DNA of 64,000 bases from Ruminococcus sp. XPD3002 (GCA_900119535.1 FPJT01000003.1:211431-275430), one strand, 5' to 3'. Counted from the first letter of the stretch, positions 14,906-23,625 are shown. The notes: a model not told the origin generated them from the sequence alone. Numbers and translations are program-made.

Positions 14906-16194
14906 GCAATCCCTTCTCTTACATTTTCTCATGTCTGTTCGTGCTTATAGCTCACGCAGGTATGCTTGTAAACGTCTTTTTCAACGGCAAGGAGGTCGAT
15001 ACCAAGGAATTCGTCATCCTCTGCGCCGCTGTGCTGGGACTCGATATCATCTACTACTTCGTGATGCTGTTCTATAAACAGCACACCTATACCGTGGATT
15101 TCATGCTACTGCTGGTACTGAATATGAGCGTCATATTCCAGTCCTGTTTCGGCGGAGTCCACCTTTCCATGAAGCACTACATCACCTGTATCGTATCCCT
15201 TATCGCAAGCCGTGTGGGATATCACCTCGTCAGGGACCACAGGTGGATACAGTCCAAAAAGAAGTACGTCTGGGTATGCATCGGCATCATGATGGGCGTT
15301 ATCGTACTCTTTACGGGAAGCCGCAGTATGTGGATAGACCTCGGATTCATGACCATACAGCCTTCCGAGTTCATAAAGCCCCTTCTGGTCATTGCCTGCG
15401 CTACTTCTATTACCGAACAGCAGAACAAACACAAATTCCTGCAATTCAACATCGTGTGGGAGAACATCATCCTCTTCGGTATCACCGCCGCAGTATGTCT
15501 GCTCCAGTGGTGGTGCAGGGACCTGGGAAGCATCCCGACTTTTGCCGCTATCTACGCCGCAGGCTTCCTTCTCAGGATATGCTACCCCAAGGCTAAGTTC
15601 TCCAACAAGACTCTTATCGGCGCAGGTGCGGCAGTACTCATCGCCGCAGGCATCGGCATCTATCTTGCTCCCGATTACGTCCGCGCACGTCTCTTCGTCA
15701 ATATCTGGGACGATACTACGGGCAACGGTTATCAGCAGTCCCAGGCGCTTATCGCTATCGCAGAGGGCGGCTGGCTGGGAAAAGGTCCCTCAAACGGCTT
15801 CCTTCACGAGGTCTTCGCATATGAGAGCGACATCGTTTTCGCTACTATCTGCGAGGAATGGGGACTTGTTATCGCTCTTATGACTGTAGTTGTGATACTC
15901 CTTATCGCAGCTTCTCCACTGATAAATCCTCCCCTCTCCTACTTCCACGGAACTCTCTGTGCAGGTGTCTGCGCCGCTTTCACGGTACAGATGGCACTTA
16001 ACATTTTCGGCTCTTGCAACCTCATCCCCTTTACGGGTGTTACTATCCCATTCATCTCAATGGGCGGAAGCTCAATGGCTACAAGCGGTATAATGGCAGG
16101 TATGCTCACCGCCGCTCAGAACCCTGTTTTCGCGAAAATGAAGTCCGCTAAGCCGAAAAAGCAGAAAAAAGTTACGGGAGGTCAGCCTGCATGA
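14902..16194 (+). CDS. SEDS-family peptidoglycan polymerase (FtsW/RodA/SpoVE)
   Basis: A 430-residue polytopic membrane protein of the SEDS family, which polymerises lipid II glycans together with a partner class B PBP. Family phrases include IQPSEFIKPLLVIACA, WWCRDLGSIPTFAAIY, DDTTGNGYQQSQALIAIAEG, WLGKGPSNG, ESDIVFATICEEWG, and TGVTIPFISMGGSS near the C-terminus. The start at ATG 14902 is set by AAAAGGAGGG and overlaps the FHA stop. Its stop in turn overlaps the PBP start in ATGA, so FHA, SEDS and PBP are translationally coupled. Which of FtsW, RodA or SpoVE it replaces cannot be told from the sequence. Confidence 0.92.
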   Translation: MSNPFSYIFSCLFVLIAHAGMLVNVFFNGKEVDTKEFVILCAAVLGLDIIYYFVMLFYKQHTYTVDFMLLLVLNMSVIFQSCFGGVHLSMKHYITCIVSLIASRVGYHLVRDHRWIQSKKKYVWVCIGIMMGVIVLFTGSRSMWIDLGFMTIQPSEFIKPLLVIACATSITEQQNKHKFLQFNIVWENIILFGITAAVCLLQWWCRDLGSIPTFAAIYAAGFLLRICYPKAKFSNKTLIGAGAAVLIAAGIGIYLAPDYVRARLFVNIWDDTTGNGYQQSQALIAIAEGGWLGKGPSNGFLHEVFAYESDIVFATICEEWGLVIALMTVVVILLIAASPLINPPLSYFHGTLCAGVCAAFTVQMALNIFGSCNLIPFTGVTIPFISMGGSSMATSGIMAGMLTAAQNPVFAKMKSAKPKKQKKVTGGQPA

Positions 16195-17543
16195 AAAGTA
16201 TCAGACGTACTCAGAGCGTTATAACTCTTTTCCTCCTTGTTTTCATCGGCGGAATGGCTCTGCTGGTTTACAAGATAAACAAGGAAGCTCCCTTCTACAT
16301 GATGCACTCGGACAATCATCAGCTTGGCAAGGTCTATGACCGAAATGGCGACGTGCTGTTCGATGCGGCAGGCACAGGCTACGACGAGAACCACTTCCTT
16401 GACGTGGGCAACCTCATCGGCGACGATAAGGGACAGATGGAAAATACCCTCGTTGCACAGAATATCGACAAGCTCAACAACTACAGCTTCTCAGAGGGAC
16501 TTGTGAAAGAGGGCGGAAAAGCCGCTATCTACACTACCCTCGACCACGCCGCTAACCGTGCAGTCTATAACGCCTACATGGGCGCAAAGGGATGCACAGT
16601 GGCTTACAACTACAAGACAGGCGAACTTCTTGTCTGCACCAGTCTCCCCTCTATCGACGTTACAAAGGGATATGCCAATATCGGCGAGCTGGAATCGGGT
16701 ACTCTCATCTCAAAGGCTATGTACGGCACAGTCCCCGGCTCTACCCAGAAGGTATCTACCGTCATTTCGGCGCTGGAGATAATGGGACCTGACCGCCTCT
16801 TCTCCAAGACCTACAATTGCAGCGGTCAGTACATGAACCGCTCGGGCAAGCCTATCGACTGCCACCAGTCCTACGGTCACGGCGACCAGAACATACAGCA
16901 GGCTGTTGAAAACAGCTGTAACCCCTTCTTCGCTCAGCTTGTGGAGGATCCCGACCTGCCTCTCGGCAGACTTAAGGACATGTACAGGAAGCTCGGCTAC
17001 GCAGTGAACGACGATAAACCGCAATATATCGACATCGACGGCATACAGTGCGAAAAGGCTTCAACTACCCTCACCGATTCCTACGACTTCAATACACAGT
17101 GGGGATGCATCGGTCAGGGCGATACACTTGTAAGTCCCATGCAGCTTATGATGTGGCAGAGCGCTATCGCAAACGGTACAGGCAAAATGACCATGCCCCA
17201 CCTCATCGACCACGTTACGGACGTCTACGGCAATACCACCGAGACCGCAAAGACAAAGGAAAGTGCTCAGTTGTTCACTCCCGATACCGCCGAGACAGTA
17301 AAGCGCATACTCCTTACCAACGGCTCGAACCACTACACAGGTTCCATAAGCGGATATGTACTCGGTATAAAAAGCGGTACGGCACAGGTCAAGGAAGGCG
17401 CCGAGGAGAATGCTCTCCTTGTGGGATTCGTCAGCGACGAGCGCAATCCTATCGCTTTCTGCGTTGTACTTGAAAACAAGTACAGCACCCCTGTTTACGC
17501 CGAACAGATAGTAAAAACTCTGCTTGATTCACTTTGCAGCTGA
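16191..17543 (+). CDS. class B penicillin-binding protein (transpeptidase)
   Basis: A 450-residue bitopic protein. A short cytoplasmic N-terminus and one membrane helix (about 9-28) precede a shortened dimerisation region and the transpeptidase domain. All catalytic motifs are present: STQK with Ser184 and Lys187, SCN at 242-244, and KSG at 394-396 followed by TAQ. It is shorter than typical PBP2/FtsI proteins and closest in layout to actinobacterial PbpA. It is the third gene of the FHA-SEDS-PBP operon and is inferred to cross-link strands made by the adjacent SEDS polymerase. Confidence 0.93.
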   Translation: MKSIRRTQSVITLFLLVFIGGMALLVYKINKEAPFYMMHSDNHQLGKVYDRNGDVLFDAAGTGYDENHFLDVGNLIGDDKGQMENTLVAQNIDKLNNYSFSEGLVKEGGKAAIYTTLDHAANRAVYNAYMGAKGCTVAYNYKTGELLVCTSLPSIDVTKGYANIGELESGTLISKAMYGTVPGSTQKVSTVISALEIMGPDRLFSKTYNCSGQYMNRSGKPIDCHQSYGHGDQNIQQAVENSCNPFFAQLVEDPDLPLGRLKDMYRKLGYAVNDDKPQYIDIDGIQCEKASTTLTDSYDFNTQWGCIGQGDTLVSPMQLMMWQSAIANGTGKMTMPHLIDHVTDVYGNTTETAKTKESAQLFTPDTAETVKRILLTNGSNHYTGSISGYVLGIKSGTAQVKEGAEENALLVGFVSDERNPIAFCVVLENKYSTPVYAEQIVKTLLDSLCS

Positions 17544-17608
17544 TATGTCACAATATACAAATAATAGAAAAAAGCTTGTACGATTTAAACAAAATTAACA
17601 TATTTCTC

Positions 17609-17637
17609 TTGTAATCTCTCCTATTTTATGTTATAAT
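17609..17637 (+). promoter_or_regulatory. sigma-A promoter and leader hairpin of the hibernation factor gene
   Basis: TTGTAA (17609-17614), 17 bases, TATAAT (17632-17637). In the leader, ACTCTC (17655-17660) and GAGAGT (17667-17672) form a small hairpin directly ahead of the AAAGGAGG ribosome binding site, which could tune initiation. Confidence 0.75.
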
Positions 17638-17691
17638 ATAACCATAATATTTAAACTCTCTTTTGGGAGAGTCTAAAGGAGGAACCCATTT

Positions 17692-18219
17692 ATGAAAACA
17701 ACTATCACAGCTAAGAAAATGCAGATCCCACAGAATTTTACTGAATACGCTGAGGAAAGAATAGATACAAGACTCAGTAAGTTTTTCGGCGATGATGCAG
17801 ATGCTAAGATCGTAATGGCAGAGGTGAAAAATCAGATAGAACTGGAGCTTACCGTTAAATACAACAGCATTATTTTCCGTGCAGAGCGCTCGGCTGAAGA
17901 TAAATCAGTTGCCCTCGACGATGCTATAGATAAGATCATCAGACAGATCCGCAAGAACAAGACAAAGGTCGAGAAGAAGCTTAAGGATACAGCTTTCAAG
18001 GATGCCTTCGCAGAGCCTGTTGACGAGATCGCTGATTACGAGGTCATCAAGCGCAAGAAGTTCAAGATGCGTCCTATGGATGTGGACGAGGCTATCCTTC
18101 AGATGAACATGCTCGACCACGAGTTCTATATGTTCACTAACGCTGACACTGGCGAGATAAACGTTGTTTATAAGCGTGATGACGGTAACTACGCCGTTCT
18201 CGAACCGGACACTCAGTAA
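17692..18219 (+). CDS. hpf: ribosome hibernation promoting factor, long form (HPF/RaiA)
   Basis: A 175-residue protein. The N-terminal RaiA/S30AE domain (residues 1-100: ITAKKMQIPQNFTEYAEERI, KIVMAEVKNQIELELTVKYN, DALDDAIDKIIRQIRK-like) binds the decoding channel of the 30S subunit. The C-terminal domain (residues 118-173: VIKRKKFKMRPMDVDEAILQ, MLDHEFYMFTN, VYKRDDGNYAVLEP) dimerises to form 100S ribosomes. The combination is the long form typical of Firmicutes. It has its own promoter and a strong terminator. Expression is expected to rise in stationary phase. Confidence 0.95.
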   Translation: MKTTITAKKMQIPQNFTEYAEERIDTRLSKFFGDDADAKIVMAEVKNQIELELTVKYNSIIFRAERSAEDKSVALDDAIDKIIRQIRKNKTKVEKKLKDTAFKDAFAEPVDEIADYEVIKRKKFKMRPMDVDEAILQMNMLDHEFYMFTNADTGEINVVYKRDDGNYAVLEPDTQ

Positions 18220-18240
18220 TGTTCATCCCATTATTACAAA

Positions 18241-18273
18241 ATGCGGGACTTTTTCAAGTCCCGCATGTTTTTT
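18241..18273 (+). terminator. intrinsic terminator of hpf
   Basis: ATGCGGGACT and AGTCCCGCAT form a perfect 10-bp stem with a six-base loop, followed by GTTTTTTC. Confidence 0.92.
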
Positions 18274-18278
18274 CTTTA

Positions 18279-18512
18279 ATATCATAAAAGCGAAGCGTTA
18301 TGATATTATTGTCCGATATGCAGGGAGCAGATCAGAGATCTGCGTATCTGCAAGGACATTCAGATAAATATATAATGAATGCTTTTGCATTCATTATATC
18401 ATAAAAGCGAAGCGTTATGATATAATTGTCCGATATGCAGGGAGCAGATCAGAGATCTGCGTATCTGCAAGGACATTCAGATAAATATATAATGAATGCT
18501 TTTGCATTCATT
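18279..18512. repeat. family D repeat, 117-bp unit in tandem
   Basis: Copy 1 (18279-18395) and copy 2 (18396-18512) differ by about one base (ATATTATTG against ATATAATTG). Each unit holds three hairpins: TATCATA with TATGATA around AAAGCGAAGCG, GCAGATC with GATCTGC, and ATAATGAATGC with GCATTCATTAT. Confidence 0.9.
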
Positions 18513-18548
18513 ATATCCATATTATATTCTAAAATAATGCTTTAAGGA

Positions 18549-19388
18549 GTGGTCACCATAGTTTTCAGTTTATACCAGATGCTCTGGTTCTTCGTCATCT
18601 ATTCTTTCTTCGGCTGGTGCCTCGAGGTAGTGTATCAGGCTGTGGAACACGGTGTATTCATCAACCGCGGATTTCTTAACGGTCCGTATTGCCCTATCTA
18701 CGGATTTGGTGTCATTACAGTCATCATTATGCTTTACCCCCTTCGCAATAACATCCTCGTCCTTTATGCCGGATCTGTTCTGCTCACTACCGCTATTGAG
18801 CTTGTGACCGGCTTCTTTCTGGAGAAGATCTTCCACCAGCACTGGTGGGATTACTCCGATCAGCCCTTTAACTTCAAGGGCTATATCTGCCTGAAATTCT
18901 CACTGTTGTGGGGTGTCGCCTGCCTCGTCACTATTAAACTCATCCAGCCATCCGTTGATGCTTTCGTGGATAAGCTGCCGGAAAAACCCGGCATCATTCT
19001 GCTATCTGTGTTCTATATCGGCTTCGCAAGCGACTTCATCATCACAGTTATGGCTATAATGAATATTAAAAAGCGGATCATGCTGCTTGAAGACATCTCA
19101 GGTGAAATGCGAAAGATCTCAGATGCCACCGGTGAACGTATTTTTGATACTGTCGAGGAAATACGCGATAAGAGAGATGAACTCAGTCAGAAAAATGCTG
19201 AATACCGCAAGCGAATGGAGGAACTAAGAGAACGGTATCGCTCTGAATGGGAAAAACGCGGCTACAGTATGAAACGTATCCAAAACGCCTTCCCAAAACT
19301 AAAGCTTGTAAATTCCGAAAACTTCCGACAGCAGCTTGATGAATTACGCTCACGTGTGAACAATATAAAAAACGAAAAAAGGCATTGA
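18549..19388 (+). CDS. CmpB-type putative ABC transporter membrane protein (PF06541 family)
   Basis: A protein of about 279 residues with several membrane segments and a C-terminal coiled coil (about residues 195-275, rich in Glu, Lys and Arg). The family signature YSFFGWCLEVVYQ and the following NRGFLNGPYCPIYGFG are clear. The start is uncertain. GTG 18549 overlaps the AAGGAG site (18544-18549). ATA 18558 has ideal spacing but is not a standard start. ATG 18579 has no ribosome binding site. The GTG is given for convenience. Function is unproven despite the family name; no ATPase partner is adjacent. Confidence 0.8.
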   Translation: MVTIVFSLYQMLWFFVIYSFFGWCLEVVYQAVEHGVFINRGFLNGPYCPIYGFGVITVIIMLYPLRNNILVLYAGSVLLTTAIELVTGFFLEKIFHQHWWDYSDQPFNFKGYICLKFSLLWGVACLVTIKLIQPSVDAFVDKLPEKPGIILLSVFYIGFASDFIITVMAIMNIKKRIMLLEDISGEMRKISDATGERIFDTVEEIRDKRDELSQKNAEYRKRMEELRERYRSEWEKRGYSMKRIQNAFPKLKLVNSENFRQQLDELRSRVNNIKNEKRH

Positions 19389-19451
19389 GTATTTTACAGA
19401 GTGCAGGCACATAATTTGTTTAGCTAAATTTATATAAAAAAGCAAAAAAAG

Positions 19452-19481
19452 TTGACAATTCCGCGCTCTCTATGGTATAAT
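19452..19481 (+). promoter_or_regulatory. sigma-A promoter of the dockerin protein gene
   Basis: TTGACA (19452-19457), 18 bases, TATAAT (19476-19481), in an AT-rich region after the preceding gene. Confidence 0.8.
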
Positions 19482-19531
19482 CTGTACAAGGAGAGATTTC
19501 TCCAGAAAATACTGCGAAAGAGGTGGGTATA

Positions 19532-20812
19532 ATGTTAAAACGATTACTGTCATTGGCTATGGCTTCTGCATTGTGCCTGTCAGGAAGTGCGTTCACCGCG
19601 TCGGCGGCTGAGGAGTCGGATGTGCTCGATTTCTACCATTACATGAGCGACTACGATTCCCTTTCGGAACTGACAGATACTACCGACGTCCTGTTCGAGG
19701 GAGATCAGGCTTTTATCACTGTGCCCTCATTATATTACTATAAAGACGTCGATAAAATAAACAATTTCCTCCCGGGCATAACTTCCGACGGTAAAACCTA
19801 TATGGACTATGAGGTGAAATGCTTCGGTTCGGCTGAGGAGTCCCATAAATACGACCTTCTTACCAAGGACGAGTACTTTGAAGAGACCTATTATCTCACG
19901 AGAGCTGCTGCATACGTCCTTGTTACGGCTAAGTCTCAGGGTACACTGACTGTCGAGCTCGACATTACCTCTGCATACGGCGTCAACCCGTGGTTCTTCA
20001 ACCTGACAGTCGGTGAGGACGGTAATTTCGTCAAGGAATACACTAATGATCCCCCTGTCAAGGGCGATGTGAATACAGACGGCAAATTCGATATTTCCGA
20101 CGTTGTAATGCTGCAAAAATGGCTGGTCGGTTCTCCCGATGCAAGTCTTTTCAACTGGACTGCCGCTGACCTTCGCAAGGACGGCAGGCTCGATTCCTTC
20201 GACCTGGCATATATGAAAACTTACCTGACAGGCGGTCTGAAAACCACTGATATAACGACCTTCGGTATGTCCCCTTCAAAGGATAACGTTCAGGAGTTCT
20301 GGGACAGTAAAATGCCTCTGGTGTTAAAGAACAGCACTGTCGATAAGCTGTATAATATCACTCCGAAAGAGATAACGGATAAGTACGGTTTCCGTCTTTA
20401 CAAGTTTGAAGATAACTACGAGACATATATCGAGTATAACGACTCGGTTTATCTGGTTGGAGCAGGTATAGGCGGCCGCGGTACCGTATCTTTTGCAGTT
20501 GCGGATATAGATATGAACGGTACTGATGAACTGTATTTCACTTACTCCTACGGCTCGGGACTTCATATCGTCGATATCGGCGTTTTCGACCTGTCAACCA
20601 TGAAATGGGGTTCTTTCTCCTCACAGTTAAAAGATCTGATCACAGTTATTGAGACTCGTGAACTTACATTTGCAGTAAAAGACAATAAGCTTGAAGTTTA
20701 CACAGCAAAGATACTCAAAGCCGATTCCGTAAACATGCAGACAGCTCCCGATAAACTGCTCGGCGAGATCACATTAAAAAACGGCAGGATCTGCTTTGAC
20801 TCAATTAAATGA
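19532..20812 (+). CDS. secreted protein with an internal type I dockerin
   Basis: A 426-residue protein with a signal peptide (residues 1-26, ending FTASAAEE). An uncharacterised N-terminal region of about 150 residues precedes a dockerin at about 178-235. Its two calcium-binding repeats are GDVNTDGKFDISDVVMLQKW and DLRKDGRLDSFDLAYMKTYL. The C-terminal region of about 190 residues contains DIDMNGTDELYFTYSYGSG, an FG-GAP/VCBS-like calcium-binding phrase. Dockerins normally sit at a terminus, so the internal position is notable. No catalytic domain is recognisable. ATG 19532 was chosen over GTG 19523 because AGAGGTGG lies seven bases upstream. It should bind a cohesin of the cellulosome or cell surface. 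Confidence 0.88.
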   Translation: MLKRLLSLAMASALCLSGSAFTASAAEESDVLDFYHYMSDYDSLSELTDTTDVLFEGDQAFITVPSLYYYKDVDKINNFLPGITSDGKTYMDYEVKCFGSAEESHKYDLLTKDEYFEETYYLTRAAAYVLVTAKSQGTLTVELDITSAYGVNPWFFNLTVGEDGNFVKEYTNDPPVKGDVNTDGKFDISDVVMLQKWLVGSPDASLFNWTAADLRKDGRLDSFDLAYMKTYLTGGLKTTDITTFGMSPSKDNVQEFWDSKMPLVLKNSTVDKLYNITPKEITDKYGFRLYKFEDNYETYIEYNDSVYLVGAGIGGRGTVSFAVADIDMNGTDELYFTYSYGSGLHIVDIGVFDLSTMKWGSFSSQLKDLITVIETRELTFAVKDNKLEVYTAKILKADSVNMQTAPDKLLGEITLKNGRICFDSIK

Positions 20813-20876
20813 CACATATAACGAGGGGAGCCCTTTGTAAGGGTTGTACTCATATAGCAGCTTTATATGTAATTAT

Positions 20877-21110
20877 CGGGGGCAAACCTTTCTGAGGAAA
20901 GGTTCTTCCCCCGTACCCCTTTTCCAAAGACTTTTTGCTCCAAATTTTCAGCCTGATATATCCCTTAAAAAAAATTGCTGCTTATCATACATAGCAGCAA
21001 AGGGATATATCAGGCTGAAAATTTAAGGCGAAAGTTTTAGGAAGGGAGTTTGAGGGAGAACCCTTTTTCAAAAGGGTTTCCCTCAATATCACGTGTAAAA
21101 ACTTCTATAA
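20877..21110. repeat. family B repeat, copy 1
   Basis: A 5' hairpin (GGGGGCAAACCTTTC, GGAAAGG, CCCCC) is followed by CCCCTTTTCCAAAGAC. A central stem of about 25 bp pairs AAATTTTCAGCCTGATATAT (from about 20942) with its complement ending GGCTGAAAATTT. The apical loop itself contains GCTGCT/AGCAGC. A 3' hairpin (GAGGGAGAACCCTTTTTC with AAAAGGGTTTCCCTC) closes the element. Confidence 0.85.
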
Positions 21111-21187
21111 GGGTACCGTCCTTATAAGGACTCCCCTATTATTTTCAGAATCGTTAAATTTTTAGCCTAAGCATGTACGCGCACAAC

Positions 21188-21430
21188 TCAATCGTTCTTC
21201 TCGGATGAAAGAAGGCTTCTCAGCTCTGCAAAAAGTGCAAGGTCGTCCGCAGTGAGCTTCAGATTCGAGATGATCGTCTGTCCCTCGGGAGTTGTTACCT
21301 TCATTTCAAGTATGCTGTCCTCTTTCATTGCGCCTGCTGCTGCGGAAAGAAACGGTCCGAACTTCGGATGATTATTGCGGAAGCTTTCAACAAGCGGTTT
21401 GAGCTTTAATACTGCCATTGGATTTATCAT
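21188..21430 (-). CDS. small conserved-looking soluble protein, 80 residues
   Basis: The product starts MINPMAVLKLKPLVESFRNN and ends LALFAELRSLLSSEKND. A GAGGTG ribosome binding site lies seven bases before the ATG. It is predicted as a helical N-terminus followed by a small beta-containing region with VTTPEGQTIISNLKLT. No signal peptide, membrane helix or catalytic motif is seen. The family is not recognised. Coding bias and ribosome binding site support a real gene. It stands alone between two repeat elements. Confidence 0.7.
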   Translation of the reverse strand: MINPMAVLKLKPLVESFRNNHPKFGPFLSAAAGAMKEDSILEMKVTTPEGQTIISNLKLTADDLALFAELRSLLSSEKND

Positions 21431-21493
21431 TTTTTACACCTCATATTATTGCTTTTGCATTCATTTACTCCGTCAAAAATGTGTTGATGCATC

Positions 21494-21660
21494 AGGGAAC
21501 GCCCTCTCTTGCAGAGCGTTCCCTCTTTCAAAACAGTCCACCGGACTGTTTTGAAATTCACCCTTTGCTGAGCGCTTAGTATCGCAGGGCTCTGCCCTGC
21601 ACCTGCCAAAGGCTCTGCCTTTGGAATCCGCTAAAGGGATGGTATCCCTTTAGAATCCCC
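21494..21660. repeat. family C repeat, copy 2
   Basis: Nearly identical to copy 1, including all five palindromes. GCAGGGCTCTGCCCTGC is kept, and the first palindrome has one change (TTGCAGAGCGTTCCC). Confidence 0.85.
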
Positions 21661-21661
21661 A

Positions 21662-21730
21662 AATTAACAGTTTCAGGCTTTTTTGATACTCTGTAATGAA
21701 TGCTTTGCATTCATTATACCACATAAGCGC
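21662..21730. repeat. family D fragment adjoining family C
   Basis: TTTCAGGCTTTTTTGATACT, then AATGAATGCTTTGCATTCATT and ATACCACATAAGCG. The same C-then-D order occurs at 13964-14285, suggesting they travel together. Confidence 0.65.
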
Positions 21731-21744
21731 AGATATTGCAAGTC

Positions 21745-22242
21745 TCAATCCTTTGAAGGCAGGATACGTCTCAACACGAACTGCGCACAGAGTCCCGTGA
21801 AAAGGCCTGCAATACAGCCCGATACGAAAAGTACCGGAGCATAGGCGAGTACGGCGGCAGTACGTGTCATTATAACCGCCATTGTAAGCTGTCCCGTATT
21901 GTGGAAAACAGCTCCCAGTATACTGCAAAGCCATAGGTATTCCGCAGGTATGATACGTTTCAGCAGAAGCATACCCACAAGACACAGCAGCGCACCTGCA
22001 AGACTGTATATCACCGCCGAGAAATTGGCACTGAAAAACGCTCCCAGAAGTACTCTTGTAAGCACCATGAGCAGTACCTCTTTCCCCTTGAAACGGTACA
22101 CGCCGTAGGCCGTGAAAATGTTCGCAAGTCCCAGTTTTACGCCGGGTACAGGTGAGAGGTTCGGCAGACGAAGCTCCACTATGAACATGATGAGCGCCGC
22201 CGCAGTAAGAAGGGATAGCTCGGCAAGTTTTTTCGTCCTCAT
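21745..22242 (-). CDS. Gx transporter family membrane protein (heptaprenyl diphosphate synthase component I-like)
   Basis: A 165-residue integral membrane protein with about five helices. It matches the family named after heptaprenyl diphosphate synthase component I, now often called Gx transporter: LRLPNLSPVPGVKLGLANIF, KEVLLMVLTRVLLGAFFSAN, GAVFHNTGQLTMAV. ATG 22242 overlaps the stop of the upstream NusG-II gene in ATGA, with GAGGAGG supplied by that gene. It resembles substrate-binding components of ECF transporters. Its place after apbE and a NusG-II gene suggests a flavin- or quinone-related role, which is inference. Confidence 0.85.
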   Translation of the reverse strand: MRTKKLAELSLLTAAALIMFIVELRLPNLSPVPGVKLGLANIFTAYGVYRFKGKEVLLMVLTRVLLGAFFSANFSAVIYSLAGALLCLVGMLLLKRIIPAEYLWLCSILGAVFHNTGQLTMAVIMTRTAAVLAYAPVLFVSGCIAGLFTGLCAQFVLRRILPSKD

Positions 22243-22595
22243 TGGCTGTCCTCCTCTGCAAAACGGATAACAAGACGGTGAGGCAGACACACTACGGGTA
22301 TGGTCTCGGAGCGGAGAACTCCCGTCTTTATGCAGGTATGGTCGGGACAGTCCGCATCGGATATGCAGATAGTACCGCCGCTGATAGTTACCGTATTATA
22401 GCCGCCGTCGGGACTGTCGATATTGAAGCTCCTGTCCTTTTCCGAGGCAAGGTCGAGGGTATAGATGACTTCGCCGTTCTGTACTATCTCGACTGTCTTC
22501 CTGTCTGCCTGTCGGTTGAAAACGAACATCGCCACAACTGCTGCCGCAAAGAGGATGACCGTAATAACAAGCACTATTTTTACACCTTTAGGCAA
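22239..22595 (-). CDS. NusG domain II-containing membrane-anchored protein
   Basis: A 118-residue protein with an N-terminal membrane anchor (residues 6-27) and an extracytoplasmic NusG-II domain. The domain has the typical YNTVTISGGTICISDADCPD, HTCIKTG and VCLPHRLVI phrases. Conserved cysteines in ISDADCPDHTCIKTG and VCLPH suggest redox or metal chemistry. It overlaps apbE by 8 bases upstream and the Gx transporter by 4 downstream. This trio is a recurrent Clostridia arrangement. Confidence 0.88.
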   Translation of the reverse strand: MPKGVKIVLVITVILFAAAVVAMFVFNRQADRKTVEIVQNGEVIYTLDLASEKDRSFNIDSPDGGYNTVTISGGTICISDADCPDHTCIKTGVLRSETIPVVCLPHRLVIRFAEEDSQ

Positions 22596-23625
22596 CCGAT
22601 ATCACCTCCGCAGGCATATTGCTGACATTGCGGAAATGTCCCGAAAGTTCGGGAGTATACAGTATCTGTCCCTCATCGGTCACAAGTATCATATCGAAGC
22701 CTTTGTCGTTCTGCCAGTAGCTTACCGCCTTTTCCGTACCTGCCGCAAAGAGTGCCGTTGAAAGCGCATCGCACATGATGCCCCTGTCCCCTATTATGGT
22801 CACGGAAACAAGTCCGTTATCTGCGGGACAGCCATCCTTCGGATCGATTATGTGCCAGTAATTGTTGCCTTCGTCGTCGGTGAAGTACCTTTCGTAGTTG
22901 CCCGAGGTTATGACAGCCTTCTCGTCTATCTCTACGATGCACATGTCCGTATCGGGTGCAAAAGGGTTGACTACCGCAACGGACCAGTCCGAGCCGTCGG
23001 GCTTTTTACCTATCGCCTGAACGTTTCCTCCGAGGCTTACTATTGCGGACTTCACGCCCTCTTCCCTGAAAATCTCCATTACAGCGTCACTTGTATAGCC
23101 CTTTGCAAGTGAGCCGAGGTCTATCTGCATATCCTCCGGCACGGTAACGCTGTCGCCGTTAACGGTTATCCTGCTGTAGTCCACATCCGCAAGGAGCGAA
23201 TCGATAGTCTGCTTGTCGGGGACCTTGTACTCTCCCGTAGTGAATCCCCACTCCTTAAGGACCGGATAAATGCTTATATCAAGGTCGCCGTCGGTAAGTC
23301 TGCCGTACTCTATGCCTGCAGCGATTATAGAAGCGGTATCGGGACTTACAGTAAGTGCATTTCCGTTTGCATTATCTAACTTATAGACATCACTTGAGGG
23401 CGATGTAACGTCAAGCATCCCCTCCAGTTCGGTAATCCTGTTTGTCGCCGATGTGAGAGCTTTCTCTGCATTGTCTCCGTATGCTTTAAGCGTCATGTAG
23501 GTGTCCATAGCGAAAAGGTCGGCTGTATGTGCTTCCGACGCATTTTTCACAGGTGACTGCTGACTGCATCCCCACAAGGACGCTCCCAGCATACAACAGA
23601 CAAGAGGTATTATTTTTTTCAGCAT
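22588..23625 (-). CDS. apbE: FAD:protein FMN transferase ApbE (lipoprotein)
   Basis: A protein of 345 residues from ATG 23625, which has AAAGGAAG upstream. ATG 23640, overlapping the previous stop, would add MKGRY. The N-terminus is a lipoprotein signal (CCMLGASLWGCSQQ, lipidated Cys about 20). The ApbE domain shows MDTYMTLKAYGDNAEKAL, DLGSLAKGYTSDAV, SLGGNVQAIGKKPDG, WHIIDPKDG and MCDALSTALFAAG. ApbE covalently attaches FMN to Thr/Ser in target proteins outside the membrane. No obvious flavinylated target (RnfG/NqrC-like) is present in the window. Confidence 0.94.
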   Translation of the reverse strand: MLKKIIPLVCCMLGASLWGCSQQSPVKNASEAHTADLFAMDTYMTLKAYGDNAEKALTSATNRITELEGMLDVTSPSSDVYKLDNANGNALTVSPDTASIIAAGIEYGRLTDGDLDISIYPVLKEWGFTTGEYKVPDKQTIDSLLADVDYSRITVNGDSVTVPEDMQIDLGSLAKGYTSDAVMEIFREEGVKSAIVSLGGNVQAIGKKPDGSDWSVAVVNPFAPDTDMCIVEIDEKAVITSGNYERYFTDDEGNNYWHIIDPKDGCPADNGLVSVTIIGDRGIMCDALSTALFAAGTEKAVSYWQNDKGFDMILVTDEGQILYTPELSGHFRNVSNMPAEVISVA

